This document shows, one piece after another, positions 39,779-48,823 of a DNA stretch of 64,000 nt; position 1 is the first letter of the stretch; the number at the start of each line of letters is the position of its first letter. Below the pieces are notes generated by a model. That model worked only from the letters and a program-made list of their open reading frames with translations, searched no databases and was not told the DNA's origin. The position numbers and the translations under genes are program-made. The stretch spans positions 1 through 64,000 of the forward strand of contig NZ_JANUGP010000003.1 in the NCBI RefSeq assembly GCF_024753135.1. Direction: 5' to 3'. Source of the DNA: Streptomyces pyxinicus (lineage in GTDB: Bacteria > Actinomycetota > Actinomycetes > Streptomycetales > Streptomycetaceae).

Positions 39779-39790
39779 TGCACTAGTGCA
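39779..39790. promoter_or_regulatory. MocR-type operator between divergent genes
   Basis: TGCACTAGTGCA is a perfect 12-bp palindrome just before the MocR start and 38 bp upstream of the PNPOx-family ATG; the adjacent CATAAT can serve as -10 for the MocR gene. Its position over the MocR promoter suits autorepression. Confidence 0.55.
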
Positions 39791-39792
39791 TA

Positions 39793-41133
39793 ATGATGTT
39801 TGTGCTAGGAGAGTATCGGATTCAGGGGCGCGGTGCGGCCGAGATCGCGGCCGACGTCGAACGCGCGGTCGCCGGCGGGGAGCTGGAGCCGGGGCAACAC
39901 CTGCCCCCGATGCGGGAGTTGGCGGCCCGGCTCGGGGTGAACCCGAACACGGTGGCCGCCGCCTACCGCGTCCTGCGGGAGCGCGGTGTGATCGAGACCG
40001 CCGGCCGCCGCGGCAGCCGCATCCGCCCCAAGCCGGCCACCACCGGCCGTGAACAGCTGGGCGTGGAGGTGCCCGCCGACGGCCGGGATCTGTCCACCGG
40101 CAACCCCGACCCGGACCTGCTGCCCCGGCTGGCCCCGGCGCTCGCCGCGGCGGCCGGACAGGGGGACCGGCGCCCCGTCCGCTACGGCGACGACCCGGTC
40201 GACGCGGACCTGCTGCGCGTCGCCCGCGCCGAACTCGACGCCGACGGTGTCCCGGCCGGCCCGCTGACCGTGACCTCCGGCTCCCTCGACGCGATCGAAC
40301 GCCTTCTCACCGCCCACCTCCGGCCCGGTGACGCGGTGGCCGTGGAGGATCCCGGCTGGGGCAGCCTCCTCGATCTGGTGCCCGCCCTCGGACTGCGCAC
40401 CGTCCCCGTCGGCGTGGACGACGACGGCCCGCTCGTCGCCGACCTGCGCCGCGCCCTGGAGTCCGGAGCCCGCGCCCTGGTCGTCACCGGCCGTGCGCAG
40501 AACCCCACCGGCGCCTCGGTGACCGCCACGCGCGCGCGTGCCCTGCGCGCGGTGCTGCGCGCGCATCCGGAGACCTTGCTGATCGAGGACGACCACGGTC
40601 ACGGCATCGTCGACCAGCCGCTGCACTCCCTCGCGGGCGTCACCGGTCACTGGGCGCTCGTCCGCTCCGCCGCCAAGGCCTACGGCCCCGACCTGCGCCT
40701 CGCCGTCCTCACCGGGGACGCCACCACCGTCGACCGGGTGCGTGGCCGCCAGCGCCTGGGCCCCGGCTGGGTGAGCCTGCTGCTCCAGCGCACCGTGGCC
40801 CGGCTGTGGGCCGACGGCGCGGTGGACCGGGCGGCCGTCGCGCGGTCGTACGGGGCGCGCAGGGACGCCCTGGTCGAGGCGCTGGCCGGACACGGGGTCG
40901 ACGCGCGCGGGCGCAGCGGCATGAACGTCTGGATCCCGGTGCCGGACGAGACCGGCGCGGTGGCCCGGCTCCTCCAGGCGGGCTGGGGCGTTGCGCCCGG
41001 CGCCCGCTTCCGGATCGCCTCCGCGCCGGGCATCCGCGTCACCGTCTCCCCGCTCACCGACGCGGACATCACCCCACTGGCGGCGGCGGTGGCGGCGGCG
41101 GTACGACCCTCACCGAGGCGCTCCTACGCCTAG
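39793..41133 (+). CDS. MocR/PdxR-family regulator (GntR helix-turn-helix + aminotransferase-like domain)
   Basis: 446 residues. N-terminal GntR winged helix (LPPMRELAARLGVNPNTVAAAYRVL, shown in parts) joined to a class-I aminotransferase fold that should bind PLP through the lysine in RSAAKAYGPDLRLA. Regulates divergent genes in response to PLP or an amino acid. ATG 39793 or 39796 and GTG 39802 are possible starts, the first two suiting a leaderless message. Confidence 0.88.
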   Translation: MMFVLGEYRIQGRGAAEIAADVERAVAGGELEPGQHLPPMRELAARLGVNPNTVAAAYRVLRERGVIETAGRRGSRIRPKPATTGREQLGVEVPADGRDLSTGNPDPDLLPRLAPALAAAAGQGDRRPVRYGDDPVDADLLRVARAELDADGVPAGPLTVTSGSLDAIERLLTAHLRPGDAVAVEDPGWGSLLDLVPALGLRTVPVGVDDDGPLVADLRRALESGARALVVTGRAQNPTGASVTATRARALRAVLRAHPETLLIEDDHGHGIVDQPLHSLAGVTGHWALVRSAAKAYGPDLRLAVLTGDATTVDRVRGRQRLGPGWVSLLLQRTVARLWADGAVDRAAVARSYGARRDALVEALAGHGVDARGRSGMNVWIPVPDETGAVARLLQAGWGVAPGARFRIASAPGIRVTVSPLTDADITPLAAAVAAAVRPSPRRSYA

Positions 41134-41164
41134 CCTCGCACCGGCCTGCTCGTACAGTCTTCCC

Positions 41165-42067
41165 ATGCTGAACCTGGAGCGCCTGCGCGCCCTGGACGCC
41201 CTCGCCCGGCACGGCTCCGTCGGTGCCGCCGCCGGTGCTCTGCACGTGACCACGTCCGCGGTCTCCCAGCAACTGGCCAAGCTGGAGCGGGAGACCGGGC
41301 AGCGGCTGCTCGCCAGGAACGGCAGGGGCGTCCGGCTCACCGACGCCGGCCGGCTGCTGGCGGAGCACGCCGGGCGCATCCTCTCCCAGGTCGCGTTCGC
41401 CGAGGCCGACCTGGAGGCGCAGCGCGGCCAGGTCGCCGGCGAGCTGCGGGTGGCCGCCTTCCCGACCGCCGCGCGGGGTCTCTTCCCGGCCGCGCTCGCC
41501 GCGCTGCGCACCGCGCACCCGGCCCTGCGCGTGCGCTCCGCCGAACTCGACCCGGAGCCGGCCGTCGCCGGGGTCGTCCGCGGCGACCTCGACCTCGCGG
41601 TGGTCCTCGACTGGTACAACAAGCCGCTGCCCGTCCCCGACGGCCTGGTCACGGCACCCCTGCTGGACGACCCCGCCGAGGTGGCGCTGCCCGCCGGGCA
41701 CCGGCTGGCCGGCCGGGAGGAGGTGGACCTCGCCGAGCTGGCCGAAGAGGAGTGGATCACCTGGGGCGAGGGCGAGTTCTGCCACGAGTGGCTGCTGTTC
41801 ACGCTCCGCTCCAAGGGCGTCGAACCCGACGTGCGGCACCGGGCCGGTGAGACCCACACCCAGCTCGGCCTGGTCGCCGCGGGTCTCGGTGTGTGCATCG
41901 CGCCGCTGCTCGGACGGCACCCGGTGCCGCCGGGCGTGGTCCTGGTGCCGCTCCGGCAGCGTGCCCGCCGCCATGTGTACGTCGTCTGGCGGGCCGACGC
42001 CGACCGGCGGCCCTCGATCCACGCGGCGGTCGACACCCTCCGCGCGACGGCGCGGCGGCTGGGCTGA
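41165..42067 (+). CDS. LysR-family transcriptional regulator
   Basis: 300 residues: winged helix (LRALDALARHGSVGAAAGAL, TTSAVSQQLAKLERETG) and a periplasmic-binding-like effector domain (GELRVAAFPTAARGLFP; WITWGEGEFCHEWL). Starts 31 bases after the MocR gene on the same strand, so may share its transcript. Effector unknown. Confidence 0.9.
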   Translation: MLNLERLRALDALARHGSVGAAAGALHVTTSAVSQQLAKLERETGQRLLARNGRGVRLTDAGRLLAEHAGRILSQVAFAEADLEAQRGQVAGELRVAAFPTAARGLFPAALAALRTAHPALRVRSAELDPEPAVAGVVRGDLDLAVVLDWYNKPLPVPDGLVTAPLLDDPAEVALPAGHRLAGREEVDLAELAEEEWITWGEGEFCHEWLLFTLRSKGVEPDVRHRAGETHTQLGLVAAGLGVCIAPLLGRHPVPPGVVLVPLRQRARRHVYVVWRADADRRPSIHAAVDTLRATARRLG

Positions 42068-42097
42068 ACGCGACGGCTTGGCGGGCCGGCCGAGGCC

Positions 42098-42568
42098 CTA
42101 CACGCCGCCCAGTTTCCGGAAGTCCCAGGAGACGATCTTCTCGGGGGTCAGCCGGGCCCAGGCGTGCCGGCCGTCGTGCGGCATCTCGTCCAGGCCGAAG
42201 TTCTTGCGCGCGAACAGCGTCTCGGCCGTGTCCAGTTCGGCGCACAGCTCCCCGGTGCGCGGCACCTCGCCGACGAATTCCACCCGGCCGGACAGCTCGA
42301 CCCCGCGCAACTGGTCGTACTCCTCGCCCGAGTCCACCACGACCGCCACCCGAGGATCACGGCGCAACTGCGCCCAACGCCTGCTGCGCACCACCGAGTA
42401 CAGCCACAGCGACGTGCCGTCCCAGGCGAACCACAGCGCGCTGACATGCGGTGCGCCGTCCGCCGAGACGGTCGCGACCCGGCAGGTGCGCTGACCGGTG
42501 AGGAACGCGTCCAGCTCGCCCGGCGTCATCATGATCTTCCGGCCCCGGCGCTGCCCGGTGACGGTCAT
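42098..42568 (-). CDS. PPOX-class F420/FMN-dependent enzyme
   Basis: 156 residues, pyridoxamine-oxidase-like split barrel (RTCRVATVSADGAPHVSALW, SRRWAQLRRDPRVAVVVDSG). F420-dependent members are common in actinobacteria. ATG 42568 follows GAGGGGG. Convergent with the LysR gene; substrate unknown. Confidence 0.8.
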   Translation of the reverse strand: MTVTGQRRGRKIMMTPGELDAFLTGQRTCRVATVSADGAPHVSALWFAWDGTSLWLYSVVRSRRWAQLRRDPRVAVVVDSGEEYDQLRGVELSGRVEFVGEVPRTGELCAELDTAETLFARKNFGLDEMPHDGRHAWARLTPEKIVSWDFRKLGGV

Positions 42569-42648
42569 ACGGCCCCCTCTTCCCCACGTCGTGCCGAACT
42601 CTCCTGTTCCGCCGATTGTCTGACATGACGTCAGGAAAAGAAATGTGC

Positions 42649-43107
42649 TCAGGCCAGCCTGATCTCCCCGCCGGCCACGGTGATCTTCGCCGCGGGCAGC
42701 GGCTGGGTCGCCGGACCCTGCCGCACGCTGCCGTCCTCGGCGGAGAAGTGGCTGTTGTGACACGGGCAGACGATCACGCCGTCCGCCACCCGGCTCACCG
42801 CGCACCCCTGGTGGGTGCACTTGGCGGAGAACGCCTTGAACGTGCCGGCCCTCGGCTGCGTGACCACGACCCCCTGCCCCTTGATGACCTTGCCGCCGCC
42901 CTCCGGGATGTCGGACGTCTTCACGAGCGCGACGCCACCGGCCCCACCGGCGGAACCGGCTGACCCGGCCCCGGAGTCCCCGGCGCCGGACGAGTCGTCG
43001 CCCGCCCCGCAGGCGCTCAGCGCTGCCGCGAGCCCCGCCGTCCCGGCCGCGGCCATGACGGTACGGCGGGCCGGTCCCGCCCCCGGCTGGAGTGAAGTGC
43101 TGGCCAT
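42649..43107 (-). CDS. Rieske [2Fe-2S] lipoprotein
   Basis: 152 residues. Twin-arginine signal (ARRTVMAAAGTAG) with lipobox LSAC, a Gly/Ser/Ala linker (about 33-58), then a Rieske domain with CTHQGC and CPCHNSHF ligands. An exported electron-transfer protein anchored to the membrane. ATG 43107 follows GGAGGAAACCC. No oxidase partner is adjacent. Confidence 0.9.
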   Translation of the reverse strand: MASTSLQPGAGPARRTVMAAAGTAGLAAALSACGAGDDSSGAGDSGAGSAGSAGGAGGVALVKTSDIPEGGGKVIKGQGVVVTQPRAGTFKAFSAKCTHQGCAVSRVADGVIVCPCHNSHFSAEDGSVRQGPATQPLPAAKITVAGGEIRLA

Positions 43108-43230
43108 GTGGGTTTCCTCCCGAGACGCGTCTCCTGGTCCGCTCAGGGGTACGGCCCGGGCGCCACACCTGTTCACCAGACAACGACAGGTTCCGGCCGA
43201 GTCCGTCCGTGACGCCAGTAACCTGGGGCG

Positions 43231-44019
43231 ATGCTCAAGGAAGTCACCGCGACCCGCTACATCACCCCCCTGCGTGAGGGCGGCTCGCTGCCGGGGCTCG
43301 TCGAGGCCGACGACTTCGGGATCTATGTCATGAAGTTCACCGGCGCCGGGCAGGGCCGCAAGACGCTGGTCGCCGAGGTGGTGTGCGGCGAACTCGCGCG
43401 CCGGCTCGGGTTCCGTGTCCCCGGGCTGGTCACCGTCGGGCTGGACCCGGTCCTCGGGCTCGGTGAGCCCGAGCAGCAGGTGCAGGACCTGCTGCGGCAC
43501 AGCGGCGGCAGCAACCTCGGCATGGACTTCCTCTCCGGCGCCCTCGGCTACGACCCGCTCGCCTTCCCGGTGAGCGCCGAGGAGGCCGGCCGGATCGTCT
43601 GGTTCGACGCGCTGGTCAACAACGTGGACCGCTCCTGGCGCAATCCCAACCTCCTCGTGCACCGGGGCGAGCTGTGGCTCATCGACCACGGCGCCACCAT
43701 GATCTGGCAGCACAACTGGCCCGCCGCCGAAGCCTCGGCCGTCCGGCCCTACGACGCCTCCGAGCACGCCCTCGCCCGGTTCGCGCCGGACGTCGCCGGC
43801 GCGGCGGCCGAGCTGGCACCCCGGGTCACCGAGGACCTGCTCGCCGAGGTCACCGCCGAGGTCCCGGACGCCTGGCTCACCGACGAGCCCGGCTTCGACA
43901 CCCCGGACGCGCTGCGCCGCGCCTACGCACGGCCGCTGCTCGCCCGGGCCGCCGTCATCGCCGGGCGCGTCGCCGGCATCGACGCCCGCACCGGTGCGGG
44001 CCGCGAGGGGGAGAAGTGA
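43231..44019 (+). CDS. HipA-like kinase domain protein
   Basis: 262 residues. HipA-type kinase core: FGIYVMKFTGAGQGRKTLVAEVV (split, ATP-binding lysine region), IVWFDALVNNVDRSWRNPNLL with the catalytic Asp/Asn, and ELWLIDHGATMIW with the DxG-like metal Asp. Shorter than E. coli HipA (440 residues) and lacks its N-terminal subdomain. A TAACCT -10-like element six bases before ATG suggests a leaderless transcript. Coupled to a DUF3037 gene by GTGA overlap. Confidence 0.85.
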   Translation: MLKEVTATRYITPLREGGSLPGLVEADDFGIYVMKFTGAGQGRKTLVAEVVCGELARRLGFRVPGLVTVGLDPVLGLGEPEQQVQDLLRHSGGSNLGMDFLSGALGYDPLAFPVSAEEAGRIVWFDALVNNVDRSWRNPNLLVHRGELWLIDHGATMIWQHNWPAAEASAVRPYDASEHALARFAPDVAGAAAELAPRVTEDLLAEVTAEVPDAWLTDEPGFDTPDALRRAYARPLLARAAVIAGRVAGIDARTGAGREGEK

Positions 44020-44465
44020 GCGAGACCCACATCCACATGGCCGGACACGTCACCGAGCGGCACATCACCCGGGCCGGACAGGGCGGCGACCGGGACGTGT
44101 TCGAGTACGCGCTGCTCCGGGTCGTCCCCCGGGTGGAGCGGGGGGAGTGCGTCAACGCGGGCGTGATCGTCTACTCGCGCGCCCGGGGATACGTCGGCGC
44201 GCGCACCCATCTGGACGAGGCCCGGCTGCTCGCGCTGGACCCGGCGGCCGACGTGGCCGGGATCCGGGCCGCGCTCGGCGCCGTGGAGAAGGTGTGCGCG
44301 GGCGGGGACGGTGCCGGACAGGCGGCCGGGGACGACGCCGGGCGGCGCTTCCGCTGGCTGATCGCGCCGCGCTCGACCGTGGTCCAGCCCGGCTCCGTGC
44401 ACACCGGCCTCACCGCCGACCCGGCCGCCGAGACGGAGCGGTTGCTCGACCTCCTGGTGAGGTAA
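44016..44465 (+). CDS. DUF3037 protein
   Basis: 149 residues with the DUF3037 pattern (FEYALLRVVPRVERGECVNAGV, FRWLIAPRSTVVQPG, split). GTG start overlaps the HipA-like stop by 4 bases. HipA-like and DUF3037 genes co-occur widely in bacteria, so the two probably work as a module, though the partner relationship (inhibitor, substrate or scaffold) is unknown. Confidence 0.85.
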   Translation: MSETHIHMAGHVTERHITRAGQGGDRDVFEYALLRVVPRVERGECVNAGVIVYSRARGYVGARTHLDEARLLALDPAADVAGIRAALGAVEKVCAGGDGAGQAAGDDAGRRFRWLIAPRSTVVQPGSVHTGLTADPAAETERLLDLLVR

Positions 44466-44490
44466 TGGATCACACCGGCCGGATGTGCCG

Positions 44491-44519
44491 TTGACACCGG
44501 GTGCCAGGGCTTCTAGCGT
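44491..44519 (+). promoter_or_regulatory. Consensus-like sigma-70/HrdB promoter of the SDR operon
   Basis: TTGACA (44491-44496), 17-bp spacer, TAGCGT (44514-44519). Transcription should start near 44526, giving an approximately 100-base leader before the first SDR gene. Confidence 0.7.
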
Positions 44520-44537
44520 CACGGGTGCTGAAGGTAC

Positions 44538-44551
44538 TAAGCGGTCGCTCA
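44538..44551. promoter_or_regulatory. TetR-like operator candidate
   Basis: TAAGCGGTCGCTCA contains the palindrome AGCG-GT-CGCT, typical of TetR-family sites, placed just downstream of the predicted start point where a repressor would block transcription. No TetR gene is in the neighbourhood. Confidence 0.45.
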
Positions 44552-44627
44552 CCGCATGAGGGGTTCTCTCCGAGGGCCCCACGGGTTCGAGGGCCCCAGG
44601 TTCTCTCAAGGGCGAGGAGAAGCAGCA

Positions 44628-45389
44628 ATGTCCACCACTGAACAGCGGGTCGCGGTAGTCACCGGCGCGGCGCGCGGCATCGGCGCCGCCACCGCCGTAC
44701 GGCTGGCCGCCGAGGGTCACGCGATCGCCGTGATCGACCTCGACGAGGCCGCCTGCAAGGACACCGTCGAGAAGATCACCGCGGCCGGCGGCAAGGCCGT
44801 CGCGGTCGGCGCCGACGTCTCGGACGAGGCCCAGGTCGAGGTGGCCGTCGCCCGGATCGTCGAGGAGCTGGGCGCCCCGACGATCCTCGTCAACAACGCG
44901 GGCGTGCTGCGCGACAACCTGCTGTTCAAGATGAGCGCCTCCGACTGGGACACCGTCCTGAACGTGCACCTGCGCGGCTCCTTCCTGATGACCAAGGCCG
45001 TCCAGAAGCACATGGTCGACGCGGGCTTCGGCCGGATCGTCAACCTCTCCTCCTCCTCGGCGCTCGGCAACCGCGGCCAGGCCAACTACTCCGCCGCCAA
45101 GGCCGGTCTCCAGGGCTTCACCAAGACCCTCGCCATCGAACTCGGCAAGTTCGGCATCACCGCCAACGCCGTCGCCCCCGGCTTCATCGCCACCGAGATG
45201 ACCAAGGCCACCGCGGACCGCGTCGGCATGGGCTTCGACGACTTCAAGAAGGCCGCCGCCACCCAGATCCCGGTGCAGCGTGTCGGCGAGCCCGAGGACA
45301 TCGCCAACGCCATCGCCTTCTTCACCGGCGAGGCCGCCGGCTTCGTCTCCGGCCAGGTGCTGTACGTCGCCGGCGGACCGCTGAACTAG
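44628..45389 (+). CDS. fabG: SDR oxidoreductase, 3-oxoacyl-ACP reductase (FabG) type
   Basis: 253 residues. Rossmann motif TGAARGIG, NNAG, catalytic Ser (NLSSSSA), YSAAK and C-terminal VSGQVLYVAGG. The long loop before IPVQRVGEPEDIA is FabG-like. NADP(H)-dependent reduction of a ketoacyl substrate is likely. ATG 44628 with AGGAGAAGC upstream. First of two SDR genes. Confidence 0.88.
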   Translation: MSTTEQRVAVVTGAARGIGAATAVRLAAEGHAIAVIDLDEAACKDTVEKITAAGGKAVAVGADVSDEAQVEVAVARIVEELGAPTILVNNAGVLRDNLLFKMSASDWDTVLNVHLRGSFLMTKAVQKHMVDAGFGRIVNLSSSSALGNRGQANYSAAKAGLQGFTKTLAIELGKFGITANAVAPGFIATEMTKATADRVGMGFDDFKKAAATQIPVQRVGEPEDIANAIAFFTGEAAGFVSGQVLYVAGGPLN

Positions 45390-45403
45390 AGGGACACGGG
45401 TAC

Positions 45404-46171
45404 ATGACTTCCGCAGAACTCCCCGAGCCCTCCGGCCGGGCCGCCCTCGTCACCGGCGCCAGCCGCGGCATCGGCTACGGCGTCGCCGAGGCGCTGGTCG
45501 CGCGCGGCGACCGGGTGTGCGTCACCGGCCGCAACGAGGACGCCCTGAAGGAGGCCGTCGACCGGCTCGGCGCCGACCGGGTCATCGGCGTCGCCGGCAA
45601 GGCCCACGACCTCGCCCACCAGAGCGAGGCCGTCGAGCGCACCATGGAGGCCTTCGGCCGCGTCGACTTCCTGGTCAACAACGCGGGCACCAACCCGGTC
45701 TTCGGCCCCATCGCCGACCTCGACCTGGACGTGGTGCGCAAGGTCTTCGAGACCAACGTGATCTCGGCGCTCGGCCTCGCCCAGAAGACCTGGCACGCCT
45801 GGCAGAAGGACAACGGCGGCGCGATCGTCAACATCGCCTCGATCGCGGGCCTCGCGCCCTCGCCGTTCATCGGCGCCTACGGAATCAGCAAGGCCGCGAT
45901 GATCAACCTGACCCAGCAGCTCGCGCACGAGTTCGCGCCGCGGGTGCGGGTCAACGCCATCGCCCCCGCCGTGGTCAAGACCAAGTTCGCCCAGGCCCTG
46001 TACGAGGGCCGCGAGGAGGAGGCCGCCGCCTCCTACCCGCTGGGCCGGCTCGGCGTGCCGTCCGACATCGGCGGCGCCGCCGCGTTCCTCACCTCCGAGC
46101 AGTCCGACTGGGTCACCGGCCAGACGCTCGTGGTGGACGGCGGCCTGTTCCTCAACGCCGGCGTCGGCTGA
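45404..46171 (+). CDS. SDR family oxidoreductase
   Basis: 255 residues with TGASRGIG, NNAGTNPVFGP, NIASIAG, YGISK and a C-terminal VVDGGLFLNAG. Follows the fabG-like gene by 14 bases in the same operon; similar fold but distinct substrate loop, so probably a related beta-oxidation or ketone-reduction step. Confidence 0.88.
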   Translation: MTSAELPEPSGRAALVTGASRGIGYGVAEALVARGDRVCVTGRNEDALKEAVDRLGADRVIGVAGKAHDLAHQSEAVERTMEAFGRVDFLVNNAGTNPVFGPIADLDLDVVRKVFETNVISALGLAQKTWHAWQKDNGGAIVNIASIAGLAPSPFIGAYGISKAAMINLTQQLAHEFAPRVRVNAIAPAVVKTKFAQALYEGREEEAAASYPLGRLGVPSDIGGAAAFLTSEQSDWVTGQTLVVDGGLFLNAGVG

Positions 46172-46282
46172 TCCCGGCCGCCGATCGTCGCTTTCGGGCG
46201 CCGTTTCCCCGCGGAACGGCGCCCGGGACGCGCTCCCGGACACACACAGCCGGATGACAACGTAGTCACAGCTCAATCGATC

Positions 46283-46307
46283 AACCGCCCCTGTTTTCGG
46301 GGCGGTT
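46283..46307 (+). terminator. Terminator after the SDR operon
   Basis: AACCGCCCC-TGTTTTC-GGGGCGGTT, a perfect 9-bp stem with 7-base loop, between the SDR operon and the binding-protein gene. Confidence 0.75.
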
Positions 46308-46365
46308 CGGCTGCCCGGACGCTGCGGTATGGTCTGCCGACCCTTGGCACGGCGGATCGAGGAGC

Positions 46366-47949
46366 GTGCGCGTGTTCAACCCGAACCGAGTCCTGCGCGG
46401 AGCCGCGATGATCGCCTCCCTGGCGCTGACGGCCGGGTGCGGTCTGCTGTCCGACGGCGACACCGACGGCGAGGGTCCCATCGTCGTGGGCACCACCAGC
46501 GCCCCCAGCACCCTGGATCCGGCCGGTGCCTACGACGGCTCCTGGGAGCTGTACCGCAACGTCTTCCAGACCCTGCTCGCCTACCCCGACGGCGCCACCA
46601 CCCCCCAGCCCGACGCCGCCGAGCGCTGCGCCTTCACCGACACCGCCAGCCGCGTCTACCGCTGCGTGCTGCGCCCGGGCCTGAAGTTCGCCGACGGCGA
46701 CCGGCTGGACGCCGCGGCCGTCCGCCACTCCGTCGACCGCATCCGCGCCATCGACGCCCCCGGCGGCCCCGCGGGACTGCTCGGCAGCCTGGACCGGGTC
46801 GAGACCTCCGGCGACCGCGAGGTGGTCTTCCACCTCAACCAGCCCGACGCCACCTTCCCGTTCGTCCTGGCCACCCCCGCCCTGTCGATCGTCGACCCGA
46901 AGGACTACCCCGCGCACTCCCTGCGCGAGGGCGACGAGGCGCACGGCTCGGGACCGTACGAACTGCGGTCGTACACCGAGGGCCGGGAGGCCGTCCTGAC
47001 CGGCAACAGGAACTACAAGGGCTTCGCCGAGCGGCAGAACGACCGGGTCACCATCCGCTACTTCGCGACCTCGGCGAGCATGGTCGAAGCCCTGCGGGAC
47101 AAGCGGATCGACGTCACCTACCGCGGCCTCGGCGCCGACGACATCGTCGCCCTCCAGCGGCACGGCACCGAGGACCTGCAACTGGTCGACGGCACCGGCA
47201 CCGACATCAGCTACCTGGTGTTCAACCCGAAGGACCGGTGGGCCGGGCGGGCCGCCGTACGCAAGGCCGTCGCCCAGCTCGTGGACCGGGGCGCGATCGC
47301 GCACAAGGTCTACGAGGACACCGTCGACCCGCTGTACTCCATGGTCCCCAAGGGCCTCACCGGCCACGCCACCGGCTTCTTCGACGACTACGGCGACCCG
47401 AGCGTCCCCAAGGCCCGCAAGTTCCTCACCGACGCCGGCATCACCGAGCGGGTCCCCCTCACCCTCTGGTACACCACCGACCGCTACGGCTCCGAGACCG
47501 CCCGCATGTTCAAGGAGCTGAAGCGGCAGCTGGAGGACTCCGGCCTGTTCACCATCACCCTCAGGAGCCGCCCCTGGAAGACCTACGTGGTCGGCTACCA
47601 GAAGGGCGAGTACCCGGTGTTCGGACGCGGCTGGTTCCCGGACTTCCCGGACGCGGACAACTTCATCGCGCCCTTCGTCGGCGAGCACAACGCGCTCGGC
47701 ACCCCCTACCCGGCCAAGGAGATCACCGGCCGGCTGCTGCCTCGCTCGCGTGCCGAGAGCGACCGCGCCGAGACGGTCAAGGACGTCGAGGCCGCGCAGC
47801 AGATCATGGTCGACGACGCCCGGCTGCTGCCCCTGTGGCAGGGCCGGCAGTTCGTGGCGGCCAGCGACGACATCTCCGGCGGCGAGCAGGCCCTCGACCC
47901 GTCCACGATCATGATGATGTGGACGCTGCACCGCAAGACCAGCTGGTGA
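46366..47949 (+). CDS. ABC transporter substrate-binding lipoprotein (family 5, oligopeptide type)
   Basis: 527 residues. Signal peptide with lipobox LTAGC, then SBP_bac_5 hallmarks: VVGTTSAPSTLDPAGAYDG, RPGLKFADGDRLDA and SYLVFNPKDRW. Binds peptides or similar solutes; the usual permease and ATPase genes are absent here, so it is an orphan binding protein. GTG 46366 follows GAGGAG. A TATGGT -10 element sits at 46328-46333. Confidence 0.88.
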   Translation: MRVFNPNRVLRGAAMIASLALTAGCGLLSDGDTDGEGPIVVGTTSAPSTLDPAGAYDGSWELYRNVFQTLLAYPDGATTPQPDAAERCAFTDTASRVYRCVLRPGLKFADGDRLDAAAVRHSVDRIRAIDAPGGPAGLLGSLDRVETSGDREVVFHLNQPDATFPFVLATPALSIVDPKDYPAHSLREGDEAHGSGPYELRSYTEGREAVLTGNRNYKGFAERQNDRVTIRYFATSASMVEALRDKRIDVTYRGLGADDIVALQRHGTEDLQLVDGTGTDISYLVFNPKDRWAGRAAVRKAVAQLVDRGAIAHKVYEDTVDPLYSMVPKGLTGHATGFFDDYGDPSVPKARKFLTDAGITERVPLTLWYTTDRYGSETARMFKELKRQLEDSGLFTITLRSRPWKTYVVGYQKGEYPVFGRGWFPDFPDADNFIAPFVGEHNALGTPYPAKEITGRLLPRSRAESDRAETVKDVEAAQQIMVDDARLLPLWQGRQFVAASDDISGGEQALDPSTIMMMWTLHRKTSW

Positions 47950-48029
47950 GCCGCCCTCCGGAACGCGTTGTCAGTGGTCGCCTGTAGGTTCTGGAACCTG
48001 AAGTGACCGCACATCGTGAGGACGTTGAC

Positions 48030-48713
48030 GTGACCGACATCGCCATGCTGCCCGAGTCCTGGCGCGGGGTTCTGGGCGACGAACTGCAGCAGCCGTACTT
48101 CAAGGAGCTGACCGAGTTCGTCGAGGAGGAGCGGGCGAAGGGTCCCGTCTACCCGCCGCGCGAGGAGGTCTTCGCGGCGCTGGACGCGACGCCGTACGAC
48201 AAGGTCAAGGTGCTCGTCCTCGGCCAGGACCCCTATCACGGCGAGGGCCAGGGCCACGGCCTGTGCTTCTCGGTGCGCCCGGGGGTGAAGACCCCGCCCT
48301 CGCTGCGGAACATCTACAAGGAGATGCAGGAGGAGCTGGGCCTGCCGGTCCCGGACAACGGCTATCTGATGCCGTGGGCCGAACAGGGCGTGCTGCTGCT
48401 CAACGCGGTGCTCACCGTGCGCGCCGGAGAGGCCAACTCGCACAAGGGCAAGGGCTGGGAGAAGTTCACGGACGCGGTGATCCGCGCGGTGGTCTCCCGC
48501 CCCGACCCGGCGGTGTTCGTGCTGTGGGGCAACTACGCGCAGAAGAAGCTCCCGCTGATCGACGAGAGCCGGCACGCGGTGGTCAAGGGCGCGCACCCCT
48601 CGCCGCTGTCCGCGCGGAAGTTCTTCGGCTCCCGCCCCTTCACGCAGATCGACGAGGCGATCGCCCGCCAGGGCCACGAGCCGATCGACTGGCGGCTCCC
48701 GAACCTGGGCTGA
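48030..48713 (+). CDS. ung: Uracil-DNA glycosylase, family 1
   Basis: 227 residues, complete UDG: water-activating VLGQDPYHG, LLLNAVLTVR, and HPSPLSARKFFGS. Removes uracil from DNA in base excision repair. GTG 48030 has GAGGA upstream and gives the family length; an earlier GTG-containing frame from 48003 is not favoured. Confidence 0.95.
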   Translation: MTDIAMLPESWRGVLGDELQQPYFKELTEFVEEERAKGPVYPPREEVFAALDATPYDKVKVLVLGQDPYHGEGQGHGLCFSVRPGVKTPPSLRNIYKEMQEELGLPVPDNGYLMPWAEQGVLLLNAVLTVRAGEANSHKGKGWEKFTDAVIRAVVSRPDPAVFVLWGNYAQKKLPLIDESRHAVVKGAHPSPLSARKFFGSRPFTQIDEAIARQGHEPIDWRLPNLG

Positions 48714-48823
48714 GGCCCGCCGACCACGCGGTCCCGCCGTGCCGTGCGGGGCCGCCTGACCGGGAATCCCGACGGCTGCGGTTAGCGTCGGGGGCGACAG
48801 CGGACGAGGGGCCGGAGGGCGCG

